NCBI GenBank assembly: GCA_014729665.1
Contig: WJJO01000132.1
Coordinates: 1-11,141 of the forward strand
DNA length: 11,141 nt
DNA from: Caldifarciminota bacterium
Lineage (GTDB): Bacteria > Hydrothermota > Tepidihabitantia > B3-TA06
Direction of reading: 5' to 3'
Part shown: piece by piece, positions 1 through 6,375 of the stretch
Layout: each line of letters opens with the position of its first letter
How positions within the stretch are numbered: the stretch's first letter is position 1
Position numbers and translations under genes: made by a program
Notes under the pieces: generated by a model
The model's database searches: none
Seen by the model: the letters and a program-made list of their open reading frames with translations, nothing else
Told to the model about the DNA's origin: nothing

Positions 1-443
1 ATACGAACCTCCTCCGGTATCTCATCACCCTCGATATCCTCGAGTGTATTCTCTACACCCCTGAGCTTGGCGGATATGAGATTTAAGGTTCGCTTGCGGG
101 ATGAGCTTTTAGTCCGTTCGTACTGAGCAGCCACAGCCTGTTCCAGCGCTTCTGTATGACGCTTCAGCCGGCTTAGATCTCCCCTCTTGGCATCTCTTTC
201 CAGAAGGGTTATCGCCGCTGAAAGGCTCATCTCGCGTTTTTCTGTCCTGGGTGGTTTATCTATACTGTCCCGGTCAGGACGTGGTTCATCAGTGCTGTCA
301 GGGGATTGTATCTTGTGACCGTTATCCCCGTGATCGTAGCCTGGATCCTCGATTATAACTACAATATCCCCGTCATCTTTGGGACATCCCGTCAAACCGC
401 CAGCCATCATCCCCAAAAAAATAATATGGATTAACCTTTTCAC
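1..443 (-). CDS. Putative lipoprotein of unknown function, C-terminus beyond the window
   Basis: I do not recognise this gene. A GTG start at 443-441 is preceded on the minus strand by GAGGAG (452-457 on the plus strand) at 8-nt spacing. The first 20 residues form a lipoprotein signal: basic MKR, a hydrophobic stretch, then lipobox LTGC with the lipidated Cys at residue 20. The mature part begins with an Asp-rich segment (about 23-42), then a Pro/Arg/Asp linker (about 47-70), then a charged, probably helical region rich in Leu, Glu, Arg and Lys (about 72-147). The frame stays open to base 1, so the C-terminus is missing. The start codon overlaps the stop of the upstream cyclase gene (GTGA), so the two are probably translationally coupled. 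Lipidation and envelope location are inferred from the signal; the function is unknown. Confidence 0.8.
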   Translation of the reverse strand, partial: MKRLIHIIFLGMMAGGLTGCPKDDGDIVVIIEDPGYDHGDNGHKIQSPDSTDEPRPDRDSIDKPPRTEKREMSLSAAITLLERDAKRGDLSRLKRHTEALEQAVAAQYERTKSSSRKRTLNLISAKLRGVENTLEDIEGDEIPEEVR

Positions 444-1765
444 GTTTTTTTCTCCTCGGGCAGAAGTTCAAAAGCTGAAATATCTTTATCCCCGTAATCC
501 TCGATTCTTATACGTCGATCCTCGAACCGCAGTTTATCGTTAACCAGACGCCGGGTGTTTGAAGAAACGAGTATCTCCCCCTTCTCTGCCGCCTCCTGAA
601 GACGCTCTGCAAAATTGACGCTCTCGCCGATGATGGTGTATTCCATGCGCTGGTCGGAACCTACGTTCCCGGCAACCGCCTCTCCGGTATGGATTCCTAT
701 GCCTACCTTTATCGGGAGCTTACCCTCCGCACCCCGTTTTGCATTGAGTTCTGCAAGGGCCATCTTTATCTCTATTGCAGCCTTGCACGCCTTCAGGGCG
801 TGGTCTTCCTGGGGCAGGGGCGCGTTCCAGAAGGCAAGGAACCCGTCGCCTATGAATTTGTCCAGCACACCCTCGTTCTTGATTATGACCTCAATCACCG
901 GTGCAAAGTATTGATTCAGCATCGCGATTATCTCCTCCGGAGTCATATTCTGTGAAAGCCGTGTAAAGCCGCGGATATCTGCAAAAAGGATGGTTATTAC
1001 CCTGCGGTCGCCTTCCAGATGAGCAAGGTTCTTCTCGGCCAGAACCTTCTCCGCGACCTGTCGGGTAACGTAACGCTTGAAGATGTTCTTGACGAACTCA
1101 CCCTCCTCAAGGCCGCGCATCATCATATTGAATCTTGAACCCAGCACCCCGACCTCGTCTCTGGTGTTAATCTCGACCCTGGTACCCATCTTACCCTCAC
1201 CTACGTCTTCCATGGCGTACGCAAGCTTCCTTAGATTGGCCGTACTTCTCCTGGTGAATACCAGGATCAGAAGCACCCCGACTATGAACGCGGCCAGGCC
1301 AATCCCTGCAACTATCCACACCAGACTCCACATCCCCCTTTCGAGGTTTTCTACCGAGTACAGGACGTACACGGGGACCGCATATTCACCCGTTCCGGGG
1401 TCTTGAACCTTAACCGTAACCGTATCACCTTTTACGTTTCTGCGTGGCACTTCGATGACCTTGCCTTGTCTGCTTACAACCTCGACCTTCAGAAGTGATA
1501 AATCGTAGGCTTCGGACTTAAACCGCGCAGAAAGTGTTTGCTTAAGGTAGGCTTCCAGGTCTTTATCCCTCATCCAGTTACGGGCGGTGTATACGGCCTT
1601 CCCCACGTCGGCAACCCGGTAATGGGCATCGGCCTTCTTTGAACGGATAAAAAGGTATGCCGAAGTTCCCACCACTCCTGCAAGGATCACACCGAACAGG
1701 GCTGAAAAAATTATTATCAGCTTGCCTGCAAGCCCTAATCCGCGTTTTCCCGTCTGATGCTCCAT
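440..1765 (-). CDS. Membrane-anchored class III adenylate cyclase with HAMP domain
   Basis: This enzyme probably makes cyclic AMP from ATP in response to an envelope signal. The frame opens at a TTG (1792), but I prefer the ATG at 1765, giving 441 aa. Numbering from the TTG: membrane helix about 23-48, an extracytoplasmic region of about 105 residues (about 51-155) that I cannot assign to a sensor family, second helix about 156-179, HAMP about 180-232, and a cyclase catalytic domain about 260-447. The two metal-binding aspartates are D272 (FADIRGFT) and D316 (FIGDG). K312 and T386 occupy the purine-specifying positions; this Lys/Thr pair is known from bacterial adenylate cyclases such as CyaC, whereas guanylate cyclases carry Glu/Cys. 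The transition-state Asn and Arg are N393 and R397. The domain therefore looks fully active. It is the first gene of a two-gene unit with the lipoprotein. No Shine-Dalgarno precedes either start. Confidence 0.9.
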   Translation of the reverse strand: MEHQTGKRGLGLAGKLIIIFSALFGVILAGVVGTSAYLFIRSKKADAHYRVADVGKAVYTARNWMRDKDLEAYLKQTLSARFKSEAYDLSLLKVEVVSRQGKVIEVPRRNVKGDTVTVKVQDPGTGEYAVPVYVLYSVENLERGMWSLVWIVAGIGLAAFIVGVLLILVFTRRSTANLRKLAYAMEDVGEGKMGTRVEINTRDEVGVLGSRFNMMMRGLEEGEFVKNIFKRYVTRQVAEKVLAEKNLAHLEGDRRVITILFADIRGFTRLSQNMTPEEIIAMLNQYFAPVIEVIIKNEGVLDKFIGDGFLAFWNAPLPQEDHALKACKAAIEIKMALAELNAKRGAEGKLPIKVGIGIHTGEAVAGNVGSDQRMEYTIIGESVNFAERLQEAAEKGEILVSSNTRRLVNDKLRFEDRRIRIEDYGDKDISAFELLPEEKKT

Positions 1766-1771
1766 TATAAA

Positions 1772-1799
1772 AGAATACGTCAGGTCAAACAATTGTCAA
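1772..1799 (-). promoter_or_regulatory. Candidate sigma70-type promoter of the cyclase-lipoprotein unit
   Basis: On the minus strand TTGACA (1799-1794) and TATTCT (1777-1772) are separated by 16 nt. Transcription would begin near 1765, which coincides with the preferred ATG of the cyclase, so the mRNA would be leaderless or nearly so. The TATAAT at 1769-1764 is not well placed for either TTGAC-like -35 box (spacers of 24 or 13 nt). This is a motif match only. Confidence 0.5.
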
Positions 1800-1829
1800 G
1801 CGATGAAGTTCATGCGCAACCCAAACCAG

Positions 1830-1867
1830 CTGCGGGAGACGCAGAAAAGCCCGAGACAGGGCTTCTC
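1830..1867. repeat. Two adjacent dyads between the divergent promoters
   Basis: CTGCG-GGAGA-CGCAG (1830-1844) is a perfect 5-bp inverted repeat. It shares one base with GAAAAGCCC-GAGACA-GGGCTTCTC (1844-1867), a 9-bp inverted repeat with a single mismatch. The second ends one base before the gcvT -35 box. Both genes point away, so these are unlikely to be terminators of a gene in the window. They could be operator half-sites for a regulator of either promoter. The arms are short, so confidence in function is low. Confidence 0.35.
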
Positions 1868-1868
1868 C

Positions 1869-1896
1869 TTGACACTATCTAAACCCCCTGTATAAT
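1869..1896 (+). promoter_or_regulatory. Near-consensus sigma70 promoter for the gcv operon
   Basis: TTGACA (1869-1874) and TATAAT (1891-1896) match consensus exactly, with a 16-nt spacer. Transcription should start near 1903, leaving a leader of roughly 17 nt that holds little more than the AGGAG at 1909-1913. There is no room for a glycine riboswitch, which controls gcv genes in many bacteria. Any glycine control must act on initiation or elsewhere. Confidence 0.75.
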
Positions 1897-1919
1897 CCCT
1901 AAATCAATAGGAGAAATTA

Positions 1920-3014
1920 ATGGATGCTAAGACGCCTTTTTATGAAAAAATTCTACAGGCGGGCGGAAGGATGGTTCCCTTTGCAGGATATTCGATGCCC
2001 ATGCAGTTCGAGGGGATAATCCCCGAACACACCAAGGTTCGTCAATCGGTGGGTGTATTCGATGTATCGCACATGGGCAGGGTCGAGGTAAAGGGACCGC
2101 AGGCGCTTGAGTTTCTCGAACACCTTGTAACCAACCATGTATCCAAACTACAGATGTTCCAGGCGGTTTATACCGTTATGTGCTATCCGGAGGGGGGGAT
2201 AGTCGACGACCTTTTGATTTACAGGCTCCCAGAGCATTACCTGGTCGTTGTCAACGCGAACAATAACGCCAAAGACCAGGCCTGGATGCGGGAACAGGCT
2301 GAAGGATACGATGTTGAGATAATCGACAGAACCGCTGATATAGGACAGCTTGCGGTGCAGGGACCCAGGGCTGAGGACGTTTTATCGAAACTAACGGAGA
2401 CAAATCTTTCCGAAATCGGGTTTTACCAGGGGATCCAGACTGAACTGGCCGGGGTCGAGATGTTTATTTCCCGTACCGGATACACCGGTGAAGACGGATT
2501 TGAACTTTACATCCCTGCGGCTCACGCCGAAGCGGTATGGGATAAGGTATTCGAGGCAGGCAAAGAGGAAGGAATCGCACCCATAGGGTTGGGTGCAAGG
2601 GATACGCTTCGCCTCGAGATGAAGTACGCCCTTTACGGCAACGATATCGACAAGACCACCAATCCCATAGAGGCGGGTCTATCCTGGGTGGTTAAACTGG
2701 ATAAGCCTCGTTTCGTCGGCAAAGAGGCGCTTGAGAAGGTAAAAGAGAAAAAACCTTCCCGCAGACTGGTTTGCCTGGAGGTAAAGGACAAGGGTATCCC
2801 GCGCCCGCACGATTTGATTATGACAGAAGGTGAAGAATTAGGGCACGTAACCTCGGGTACATTCTCGCCCTCTTTACAGAAAGGCATAGCTTTAGGATAC
2901 GTGAGAAGGGGCCATACAAAATCGGGCACCGAGTTGAAGATACGCACCCGTCGGGGAGAAATCCCGGTCGAGGTGGTCAAGCCGCCGTTTTACAAGAACG
3001 CCTCGCATAAGTAA
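1920..3014 (+). CDS. gcvT: Aminomethyltransferase (glycine cleavage system T protein)
   Basis: The T protein takes the aminomethyl group carried on the lipoyl arm of H protein, transfers its methylene carbon to tetrahydrofolate and releases ammonia. At 364 aa the protein is full length for the family. Characteristic stretches are the N-terminal FAGYSMPMQFEG (about 21-32), FDVSHMG (47-53), and GGIVDDLLIYR (92-102), which holds the catalytic aspartate (about D96). Further stretches are RTGYTGEDGFELY (185-197) and ARDTLRLE (226-233), with a C-terminal barrel-type region ending near IPVEVVKPPFY. AGGAG lies 6 nt before the ATG. It is the first gene of a gcvT-gcvH-gcvPA operon and is cytoplasmic. 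Confidence 0.97.
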   Translation: MDAKTPFYEKILQAGGRMVPFAGYSMPMQFEGIIPEHTKVRQSVGVFDVSHMGRVEVKGPQALEFLEHLVTNHVSKLQMFQAVYTVMCYPEGGIVDDLLIYRLPEHYLVVVNANNNAKDQAWMREQAEGYDVEIIDRTADIGQLAVQGPRAEDVLSKLTETNLSEIGFYQGIQTELAGVEMFISRTGYTGEDGFELYIPAAHAEAVWDKVFEAGKEEGIAPIGLGARDTLRLEMKYALYGNDIDKTTNPIEAGLSWVVKLDKPRFVGKEALEKVKEKKPSRRLVCLEVKDKGIPRPHDLIMTEGEELGHVTSGTFSPSLQKGIALGYVRRGHTKSGTELKIRTRRGEIPVEVVKPPFYKNASHK

Positions 3015-3069
3015 GTGTCAACATGTTATTAAGGCGCTATTGATGAAAAACCTTAAAGACATCAAGAGC

Positions 3070-3077
3070 AAGGAGGT
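3070..3077 (+). promoter_or_regulatory. Strong ribosome-binding site of gcvH
   Basis: AAGGAGGT ends 5 nt before the gcvH ATG and is the strongest Shine-Dalgarno in the gcv operon. That suits H protein, a carrier substrate needed in higher amounts than the catalytic subunits. The stoichiometry argument is inference. Confidence 0.75.
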
Positions 3078-3082
3078 AAAAA

Positions 3083-3475
3083 ATGTCTGAAGTGCCGGAG
3101 GATTTAAGATACACAAAGACACACGAATGGGTACGTACCGAGGGAACCAAGGCCGTAATAGGTATAACGGACTTCGCACAAGGTGAGTTATCCGACATCG
3201 TTATGGTTGAGGCTCCCCAGGTCGGCAGGGAGATTAAAAAGGAGGAGGCTATGGGTGTTATCGAAGCCGTCAAGGCGGTTTCAGATTTATATTCACCCAT
3301 TTCAGGTAAGGTCATAGAAGTCAACCCGAAACTGGGAACAAACCCCGAAACAATCAACCAGGACCCCTTCGGGGAGGGTTGGATAGTAAAAGTGGAGATG
3401 GCTGATCCGAAGGAGTTCGAGAAACTTATGGACGCATCCGGTTATAAGGAGTTTCTGGCAGCGGAAGGACATTGA
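3083..3475 (+). CDS. gcvH: Glycine cleavage system H protein (lipoyl carrier)
   Basis: H protein shuttles the aminomethyl intermediate between P, T and L proteins on a lipoyl-lysine arm. The 130-aa length is typical. Visible features are the N-terminal YTKTHEWVR (10-18), IGITDFAQGELSDIVMVE (26-43), and the lipoylation segment EAVKAVSD (61-68), in which K64 is the expected lipoylated lysine. The more usual motif is ESVKAASD; both differences are conservative. The C-terminal part contains NPETINQDPFGEGWI, typical of the family. The gene begins 68 nt after gcvT and its stop overlaps the next start by one base (TGATG), so gcvH and gcvPA are probably coupled. Octanoyl or lipoate transferase genes are not in the window. 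Confidence 0.97.
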   Translation: MSEVPEDLRYTKTHEWVRTEGTKAVIGITDFAQGELSDIVMVEAPQVGREIKKEEAMGVIEAVKAVSDLYSPISGKVIEVNPKLGTNPETINQDPFGEGWIVKVEMADPKEFEKLMDASGYKEFLAAEGH

Positions 3476-4818
3476 TGGCATCCTACATCTCTAACACACC
3501 CGAAGATATAAAACGGATGCTGGCCGCCATAGGCGTTGAGGTTTTTGAAGACCTCCTTGCAGACATCCCGGAAAACCTGCGTATCAAGGGTGAGCTCAAT
3601 CTTCCTCCCGCACTTGCCGAATATGAGGTAAAGGGCCTTCTCGGTACTATTGCCGGATGCAACTGCAATCCTAATAAGCTGACATCCTTCATGGGCGGCG
3701 GGGTTTATGACCACATTTCACCCGCCCTGGTCGACTACGTGATATCAAAGCCGCAGTTCTATACCGCCTATACCCCTTATCAACCCGAGGTCAGCCAGGC
3801 CACATTGGCATCAATTTACGAATACCAGTCATTAATCTGCGAACTTTTTGACATGGATGTGTCCAACGCCAGTGTATACGACGGCGGTTCGGCCCTTGCC
3901 GAGGCGGTTCACATGGCTCGCGCACTCACATTTCGCAAAAGGGTTCTGGTTGCCGATACCCTCAACCCCTACTACATCCAAATAATCAAGACCTACTGCG
4001 AGGGCCTGAAGATACCGGTAGAGATTATCCCTTCCTCGCACGGTGTAATAGACCCTTCTAAGGTGGATGAAATGCTCGATGATGATGTTGCGGCAATTGT
4101 TGCAGCACATCCCAATTTCTTCGGTCTGCTCGAGAGCGTTTTCGAGTTGTCCGACAAGGTTCACAACTACGGCGGTTTCTTTATCTGTCAGGTCGACCCC
4201 ATATCCCTCGGCATTCTCGAACCACCAGGAGCTTATGAGGCGGATATCGCGGTCGCTGAAGGTCAGTCACTCGGCCTGCCGCAGGAATTCGGAGGACCTT
4301 ACCTGGGTATATTCACCTCCCGAAAGGACTATATCCGTCGAATGCCCGGACGGATAATTGGAAAAACACGCGACTCCGAAGGTAATCCCGGATTCGTTAT
4401 GACCCTGCAAACCCGCGAACAGCACATCCGCCGGGAAAAGGCTACATCCAACATCTGCACCAATCAGGGGCTTTGCGCTCTTGCAGCAGCCGTATTCCTA
4501 GCCGTTGTAGGCAAGGAAGGTATCAAGGAGATGGCCAATCAATGCGTTCAGAAGGCTCATTACCTGGCAGAAAGGCTTGAAAAGCTGGGCGGATGCCAGC
4601 AGGAGTTCCGTGGCGCTTTCTTCAAGGAGTTCGTAGTCCGCACACATAGACCAGCAGCCGAGATAGTCGACGGGATGCTGGAAAAAGGCTTCTTGGCAGG
4701 CGTAGACCTGGGACGCTTTCGCTCCGAGTGGTCTCATCTAATGCTAGTGGCTGTTACCGAGAAGCGAACCAAGCAGGAGATAGACGACTATATCGACGCT
4801 CTTGCAACCTTGAGATAA
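3475..4818 (+). CDS. gcvPA: Glycine dehydrogenase (decarboxylating) subunit 1
   Basis: This is the P1 subunit of the two-subunit P protein, which decarboxylates glycine and loads the aminomethyl group onto H protein. The ATG at 3475 overlaps the gcvH stop by one base and has AAGGA 5 nt upstream; an in-frame TTG at 3472 is less likely. The 447 aa match full-length P1. Recognisable stretches include IPENLRIK near the N-terminus, FYTAYTPYQPEVSQATL, the MDVSNASVYDGGSALAEA segment, GQSLGLPQEFGGPYLG, RMPGRIIG, and LQTREQHIRREKATSNICTNQ. P1 lacks the PLP-binding lysine, which sits in P2 (GcvPB). The usual next gene, gcvPB, is not downstream; an oxidoreductase gene follows after 89 nt. I see no frameshift or internal stop. 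Confidence 0.96.
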   Translation: MASYISNTPEDIKRMLAAIGVEVFEDLLADIPENLRIKGELNLPPALAEYEVKGLLGTIAGCNCNPNKLTSFMGGGVYDHISPALVDYVISKPQFYTAYTPYQPEVSQATLASIYEYQSLICELFDMDVSNASVYDGGSALAEAVHMARALTFRKRVLVADTLNPYYIQIIKTYCEGLKIPVEIIPSSHGVIDPSKVDEMLDDDVAAIVAAHPNFFGLLESVFELSDKVHNYGGFFICQVDPISLGILEPPGAYEADIAVAEGQSLGLPQEFGGPYLGIFTSRKDYIRRMPGRIIGKTRDSEGNPGFVMTLQTREQHIRREKATSNICTNQGLCALAAAVFLAVVGKEGIKEMANQCVQKAHYLAERLEKLGGCQQEFRGAFFKEFVVRTHRPAAEIVDGMLEKGFLAGVDLGRFRSEWSHLMLVAVTEKRTKQEIDDYIDALATLR

Positions 4819-4895
4819 CAGAAGGCGACCGGCAAGGAATTTCAACTCAATCCGGAGACTCAACTAAACAGGCCGCTGTTCGTCTGTATGATAAA

Positions 4896-4902
4896 AGAGG
4901 AG
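4896..4902 (+). promoter_or_regulatory. Ribosome-binding site fixing the start of the exported oxidoreductase
   Basis: AGAGGAG is followed after 5 nt by the ATG at 4908. It supports 4908 over in-frame starts further upstream that lie inside gcvPA, and it makes the lipoprotein signal the true N-terminus. Confidence 0.7.
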
Positions 4903-4907
4903 TATCC

Positions 4908-5585
4908 ATGAAGTATTTCATAATTTTAGGCGCTTTAATTTTTTTAGCCTGTCCAAAGGAGGAAGCCGTGGCTAAACAAACATCTGCGGAACAAACGCCG
5001 ATCAATCTTCCTGAACCTATAGAAACCAAGGTTTCTGTTGAGGAATGTCTCCGCACCAGACGATCAATACGCAGTTTTACCGATGACACACTCAGCACAG
5101 CCCAAATCGCAACCCTGCTCTGGTCCGCACAGGGGATAACCGAAGAAACCAGGGGTTTCCGCACCGCACCGTCTGCGGGCGCTACCTTCCCTTTAGAGGC
5201 CTATCTTTTCACCCATAACGGAGTATATGTTTATAATCCTTCAGGACACATCCTTAACAAGGTAAAGGATGGCGATCTGCGCGGTGATTTATGCGCCGCT
5301 GCAAATAACCAGGCCTGGGTCAAGGCGGCGCCGGTATCTGTTGTTTTATGCGCGGTACCGGAACGTACATCCAAACGCTACGGCGACAGGACGATGCGCT
5401 ATATCTACATGGAAGCCGGACACGCCGCACAGAACATTCATCTTCAGGCGGTAGCATTAGAGCTGGGTTCGGTACCGGTGGGAGCCTTCGATGACGATGC
5501 CCTTTCCAGGCTCCTCGGTCTCCACGAAACCGAACCCGAAACCGTGCCCTTATATATAATACCCGTAGGTAAACCGGTTCAGTAG
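4908..5585 (+). CDS. SagB/ThcOx-like nitroreductase-fold flavoprotein with lipoprotein signal
   Basis: The 225-aa product belongs to the nitroreductase superfamily, nearest to SagB/ThcOx-type dehydrogenases, which use FMN. Residues 1-14 form a short signal (MKYFIILGALIFLA) ending at Cys15; F-L-A-C fits the loose lipobox, so an exported lipid-anchored protein is likely. The mature enzyme shows RRSIR (51-55) at the expected FMN-phosphate site, PSAGATFPLEAYL (88-100) matching the family's PSAGAxYPLE loop, YMEAGHAAQNIHLQAVALE (167-185), and a C-terminal PLYIIPVGKP (214-223). SagB itself oxidises azolines in peptide toxin synthesis, but I see no precursor peptide or cyclodehydratase here, so the substrate is unknown. 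An exported flavoprotein with noncovalent FMN is unusual. The gene may be read from the gcv promoter; I see no convincing terminator in the 89-nt gap. About half its aligned residues match the gene at 5734. Confidence 0.85.
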   Translation: MKYFIILGALIFLACPKEEAVAKQTSAEQTPINLPEPIETKVSVEECLRTRRSIRSFTDDTLSTAQIATLLWSAQGITEETRGFRTAPSAGATFPLEAYLFTHNGVYVYNPSGHILNKVKDGDLRGDLCAAANNQAWVKAAPVSVVLCAVPERTSKRYGDRTMRYIYMEAGHAAQNIHLQAVALELGSVPVGAFDDDALSRLLGLHETEPETVPLYIIPVGKPVQ

Positions 5586-5710
5586 AAGATCGACTTTAGC
5601 CTCTTAGGTATCGACATTCACAGGCATCCGGATAAACACATACTCATTCTCCACTCCCCTGAATCTGGAAGAACAGGTACTGAATTGCTGGACATCTATC
5701 CCGATCTTCT
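5584..5710. repeat. Inverted 9-mers bracketing the gap between the two oxidoreductase genes
   Basis: AGAAGATCG (5584-5592, overlapping the stop of the first gene) and CGATCTTCT (5702-5710) are exact reverse complements 109 nt apart. The pair could close a long-range stem in a read-through transcript, or be chance. There is otherwise no gene in this 148-nt gap. Confidence 0.3.
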
Positions 5711-5717
5711 TTATAAT
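5689..5717 (+). promoter_or_regulatory. Candidate promoter for the oxidoreductase-DUF763-methyltransferase operon
   Basis: TGGACA (5689-5694), one base from the -35 consensus, and TATAAT (5712-5717) are separated by 17 nt. The start would fall near 5724, inside the AAGGAGGT ribosome-binding site (5723-5730). The leader would then be about 10 nt, echoing the very short leaders inferred for gcvT and the cyclase. Confidence 0.55.
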
Positions 5718-5733
5718 TAACGAAGGAGGTTAT

Positions 5734-6375
5734 GTGAACGAACGTTTCAACCTGCCGGAACCGCTTAAAACCGGACGTTCAATAGAGGATTGTTTGGCCG
5801 AAAGAAGGTCAATAAGGGACTTCAAGGATAATGCACTCCCAAACACACACCTGTCAACACTTCTCTGGGCTACTCAAGGTATATCGGAGTCAAGAAGGGA
5901 TTTTCGAACAGCGCCCTCTACCGGATTTCCACTCGAAGTATTTACGATTCAAGATACGGGAATACATCAATACTTACCCAACCAACACGGGTTTCAAATC
6001 CTGAAGACAAACGATGTACGAATCGAACTCGCTGAGATATGCTACGAACAACCCTGGGTCGAGAAGGCGCCCTGTTCTATAGTGATTTGTGCTGTCCCGG
6101 AAAGGGTGTTAGAGAACTACGATGAACGCGGATGGCGCTACATCTGGCTGGAGGCGGGACATGCCGCACAGAATACGCTTTTGCAAGCGGTAGCCTTAAA
6201 CCTGGGTGCTGTTCCTGTGGGTGCGTTCAAGGATGAAGAGTTGACAAGACTCCTCGATTTGAACAAGGAGGATAAAGAAACGGTTCCTCTTTATATCATA
6301 TCGGTCGGTGTAATCGATTACGAAGCCTTGAAGATTAAAGGACAGGATTATCGTTCCGATGGCGAATACACGTAA
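5734..6375 (+). CDS. Cytoplasmic SagB/ThcOx-like nitroreductase paralogue
   Basis: This 213-aa protein is a divergent paralogue of the 4908 gene and probably also an FMN oxidoreductase of unknown substrate. The GTG start follows AAGGAGGT after 3 nt, a tight spacing, and aligns both proteins at NLPEP (6-10). It has no signal peptide, so it should be cytoplasmic. RRSIR (24-28), AGHAAQN (141-147), LQAVALNLGAVPVGAF (150-165) and PLYIISVG (185-192) are retained. The flavin loop is altered: PSTGFPLE (61-68) lacks two residues present in the paralogue's PSAGATFPLE. A tail of about 20 residues (193-213) extends past the usual end, and its last 17 nt overlap the DUF763 gene. An ATG two bases upstream of the GTG runs straight into TGA (ATGTGA). 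The altered loop leaves flavin binding less certain than in the first copy. Confidence 0.82.
   Translation: MNERFNLPEPLKTGRSIEDCLAERRSIRDFKDNALPNTHLSTLLWATQGISESRRDFRTAPSTGFPLEVFTIQDTGIHQYLPNQHGFQILKTNDVRIELAEICYEQPWVEKAPCSIVICAVPERVLENYDERGWRYIWLEAGHAAQNTLLQAVALNLGAVPVGAFKDEELTRLLDLNKEDKETVPLYIISVGVIDYEALKIKGQDYRSDGEYT

Noticed and set aside
2633..2980. Open frame on the minus strand opposite gcvT
   Set aside because: It is a shadow of the well-supported gcvT frame, with no family features or ribosome-binding evidence.
3043..3090. 15-codon reading frame MKNLKDIKSKEVKNV between gcvT and gcvH
   Set aside because: The ribosome-binding site is poor, it overlaps the gcvH start in another frame, and it has no recognisable pattern; chance is enough.
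3832..4164. Open frame on the minus strand opposite gcvPA
   Set aside because: It lies entirely inside a clear gcvPA coding region and has no recognisable domain.
4728..4907. Long N-terminal extension of the first oxidoreductase, starting inside gcvPA
   Set aside because: The ATG at 4908 has a good Shine-Dalgarno and begins a lipoprotein signal; the upstream residues look like out-of-frame gcvPA.
5608..5733. Frame of the second oxidoreductase stays open for 42 codons upstream and includes a hydrophobic SIPIFFII segment
   Set aside because: It has no ATG, GTG or TTG start, and the AAGGAGGT before GTG 5734 marks the start. It could be a decayed signal peptide, but the likeness to the first copy is too weak to claim.
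4908..6375. Azole peptide (SagBCD-type) biosynthetic cluster
   Set aside because: Only the dehydrogenase-like genes are present; there is no cyclodehydratase, YcaO protein or precursor peptide nearby.
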